Assembly (NCBI GenBank): GCA_017395725.1 | Contig: JAFQOB010000015.1 | Coordinates: 1-5,777, forward strand | Source of the DNA: Clostridia bacterium | Lineage (GTDB): Bacteria; Bacillota_A; Clostridia; Oscillospirales; CAG-272 | Reading direction: 5' to 3' | Length of the DNA stretch: 5,777 bases | Part shown: piece after piece, positions 4,571-5,777 of the stretch | How positions within the stretch are numbered: position 1 is the stretch's first letter | Layout of the letters: every line of letters starts with the position of its first letter | Position numbers and translations under genes: made by a program | Notes under the pieces: model-generated | What the model was told of the DNA's origin: nothing | Seen by the model: the letters and a program-made list of their open reading frames with translations, nothing else | Database searches by the model: none

Positions 4571-5777
4571 ATGAATAATGAAAATATGATTATACCGTCT
4601 TTTAAAGATGAGTTTTGCGTGTGGAGCGAGGGAGTGAAGGCAACTGTAGAGTATGACGTCAGCGAAGAATATATATTGCCGGACTACCTGCCCGACATAC
4701 GAAAGATACTTTTAGTAAACGCAAAGGTTGAAGAAAATGACGGCTTTATTCAGGAGGGAAAAGCCGAATATAGCGGAGACGTGGTGTTTAACGTTGTGTA
4801 TATAGGCGACACAGGGCAGATTAAATTTGTAACACAGGCTTACCCGTATACCAATTACTTAGCAGATGAAGGGATATATGACGACAGTGTTATCGAAGCT
4901 GTAACAAGGGTAGACAATCGGTCGGTTAGAGCAGTAAGCCCAAGAAAACTGCTTTTAAAAGGAAAAGTTGTTACTGATATTTCAATATTCAATAAGCTGT
5001 GCGTATCCCCAAGACTTGTTGGCGGAAGCGGAGTTGAAGACGAGTTTACGCTTGAGAGAAAGACGGATAGGATTGATTGTGTAAACTATATGCAGTTCAC
5101 GGAATCGGATATAAGAGTTAGCGAAGATATTGAATATAAAGGTAAAAAGCCCATACAAGAAATGATTTACAGTGATGCTGATTTGTTTATGACAGACTGT
5201 AAATACAGTGACGGTAAAGTAACGGTAAAGGGCAACGCAAGGGTAAAATGTTTAGTAAGATGTGCCGAAGAGGGTGACGGTGGCGAATATGAGGGGATAG
5301 AAAAGAATATAGCCATAGAACATACCTTTGACGTAAAATTACCGCAAGACGACAGCAGATGTTTTGGAAAGCTTGAGCTTGGCGCGATAGAGGTGGGGTT
5401 AGCAAATGACAGTTACGGCGAAAACCGCCTGATAGAAATAGACTTTGTGTGCAGAGCCAATATTACGGCGATTTCAAACTCTGACACGGTGTTTACAGAT
5501 GATGTTTTTTCGACTGCATATAAATACGAAAATTCATATAAAGAGGTTACGACAGAGAGACTTGCAAAATGCGGATATTCAAACTTTTCCGTAAACGGAA
5601 GCGGAGAGGTAACAAACACCGAGGGAATAGAGCTTGACAGAGTAGTAATATGCCAGGCAGATTCTCAAATGAAGTTAAAAGAAATAACCAACGGAAAAGG
5701 AATTTTTGAGGGAGAGTGTAATGTAAGGGCGGTGTTAGTCGATAAAAATAATAATTGCATTACAACGGACCTGTCAT
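4571..5777 (+). CDS. SPOCS/DUF3794-domain spore morphogenesis protein, SipL-like (3' end beyond window)
   Basis: Partial gene, 402 codons without a stop. The SPOCS (DUF3794) family includes SipL of Clostridioides difficile, which binds the coat ATPase SpoIVA at the forespore surface in the mother cell. The hallmark YILPDYLPDIRKIL is at 34-47, followed by beta-rich sequence (SGDVVFNVVYIGDTGQ, 68-83). Apparent repeats of the fold start near 184 (SEDIEYKGKKPIQEM, then KVTVKGNARVKCLV at 216-229) and near 322, the last cut by the window edge. There is no signal peptide or membrane segment. Twelve cysteines are present, many for this kind of protein. A C-terminal LysM domain, as in SipL, would lie outside the window and cannot be judged. 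The ATG has GAGAGG at 4558-4563, 7 bases upstream. It lies 62 bases after sigK on the same strand, fitting a mother-cell sporulation role. Whether it is the true SipL or a SPOCS paralogue is open. Confidence 0.82.
   Translation, partial: MNNENMIIPSFKDEFCVWSEGVKATVEYDVSEEYILPDYLPDIRKILLVNAKVEENDGFIQEGKAEYSGDVVFNVVYIGDTGQIKFVTQAYPYTNYLADEGIYDDSVIEAVTRVDNRSVRAVSPRKLLLKGKVVTDISIFNKLCVSPRLVGGSGVEDEFTLERKTDRIDCVNYMQFTESDIRVSEDIEYKGKKPIQEMIYSDADLFMTDCKYSDGKVTVKGNARVKCLVRCAEEGDGGEYEGIEKNIAIEHTFDVKLPQDDSRCFGKLELGAIEVGLANDSYGENRLIEIDFVCRANITAISNSDTVFTDDVFSTAYKYENSYKEVTTERLAKCGYSNFSVNGSGEVTNTEGIELDRVVICQADSQMKLKEITNGKGIFEGECNVRAVLVDKNNNCITTDLS

Noticed and set aside
5187..5619. Minus-strand open frames opposite the SPOCS gene
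   Set aside because: The plus-strand frame is continuous for 402 codons and has the SPOCS hallmark motif; the opposite frames have none.

Overview
The window looks like chromosome from an endospore-forming member of the Clostridia (Firmicutes). The reasons are an intact sporulation sigma factor (sigma-K), a SPOCS/DUF3794 spore-morphogenesis protein, AGGAGG-type ribosome binding sites, moderate-to-low GC and heavy use of ATA, AGA and AAA codons. The species cannot be named from the sequence.

Layout. Positions 1-126 hold no convincing gene. This stretch is GC-rich (about 56% over the first 120 bases) and packed with inverted repeats, the last of which lies just past the stop of the first gene. 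It may be the end of an IS200/IS605-like element or a structured RNA, and the final hairpin may serve as a weak terminator. Positions 127-1787 (minus strand) are a two-gene unit: a short Ppx/GppA-family phosphatase followed, two bases after its stop codon, by a SpoU/TrmH-family RNA 2'-O-methyltransferase. Positions 1788-1924 are a divergent promoter region, with an extended -10 promoter facing left and a textbook TTGACA-17-TAAAAT promoter facing right. Positions 1925-3772 are dxs, the first enzyme of the MEP isoprenoid pathway. Positions 3816-4508 are sigK, the late mother-cell sigma factor, uninterrupted and with a hydrophobic pro-sequence. From 4571 to the right edge runs a SPOCS/DUF3794 protein of the SipL type, cut by the window end and still open at codon 402.

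How the parts relate. The left unit and dxs read as vegetative housekeeping functions driven by sigma-A-type promoters. sigK and the SPOCS gene belong together functionally: in well-studied spore formers both sigK and sipL are switched on in the mother cell by sigma-E. Both genes here are preceded by a sequence resembling a sigma-E promoter, placed on or just after the upstream stop codon.

The most unusual spot is the dxs-sigK junction. A 13-bp hairpin with a T-run looks like the dxs terminator, yet its 3' arm contains the likely sigK Shine-Dalgarno sequence and its T-run abuts the sigK ATG. A putative sigma-E start site would fall at the hairpin's 5' base. I see no CRISPR array, tRNA, rRNA, prophage or defence system, and no clearly new multi-gene system.
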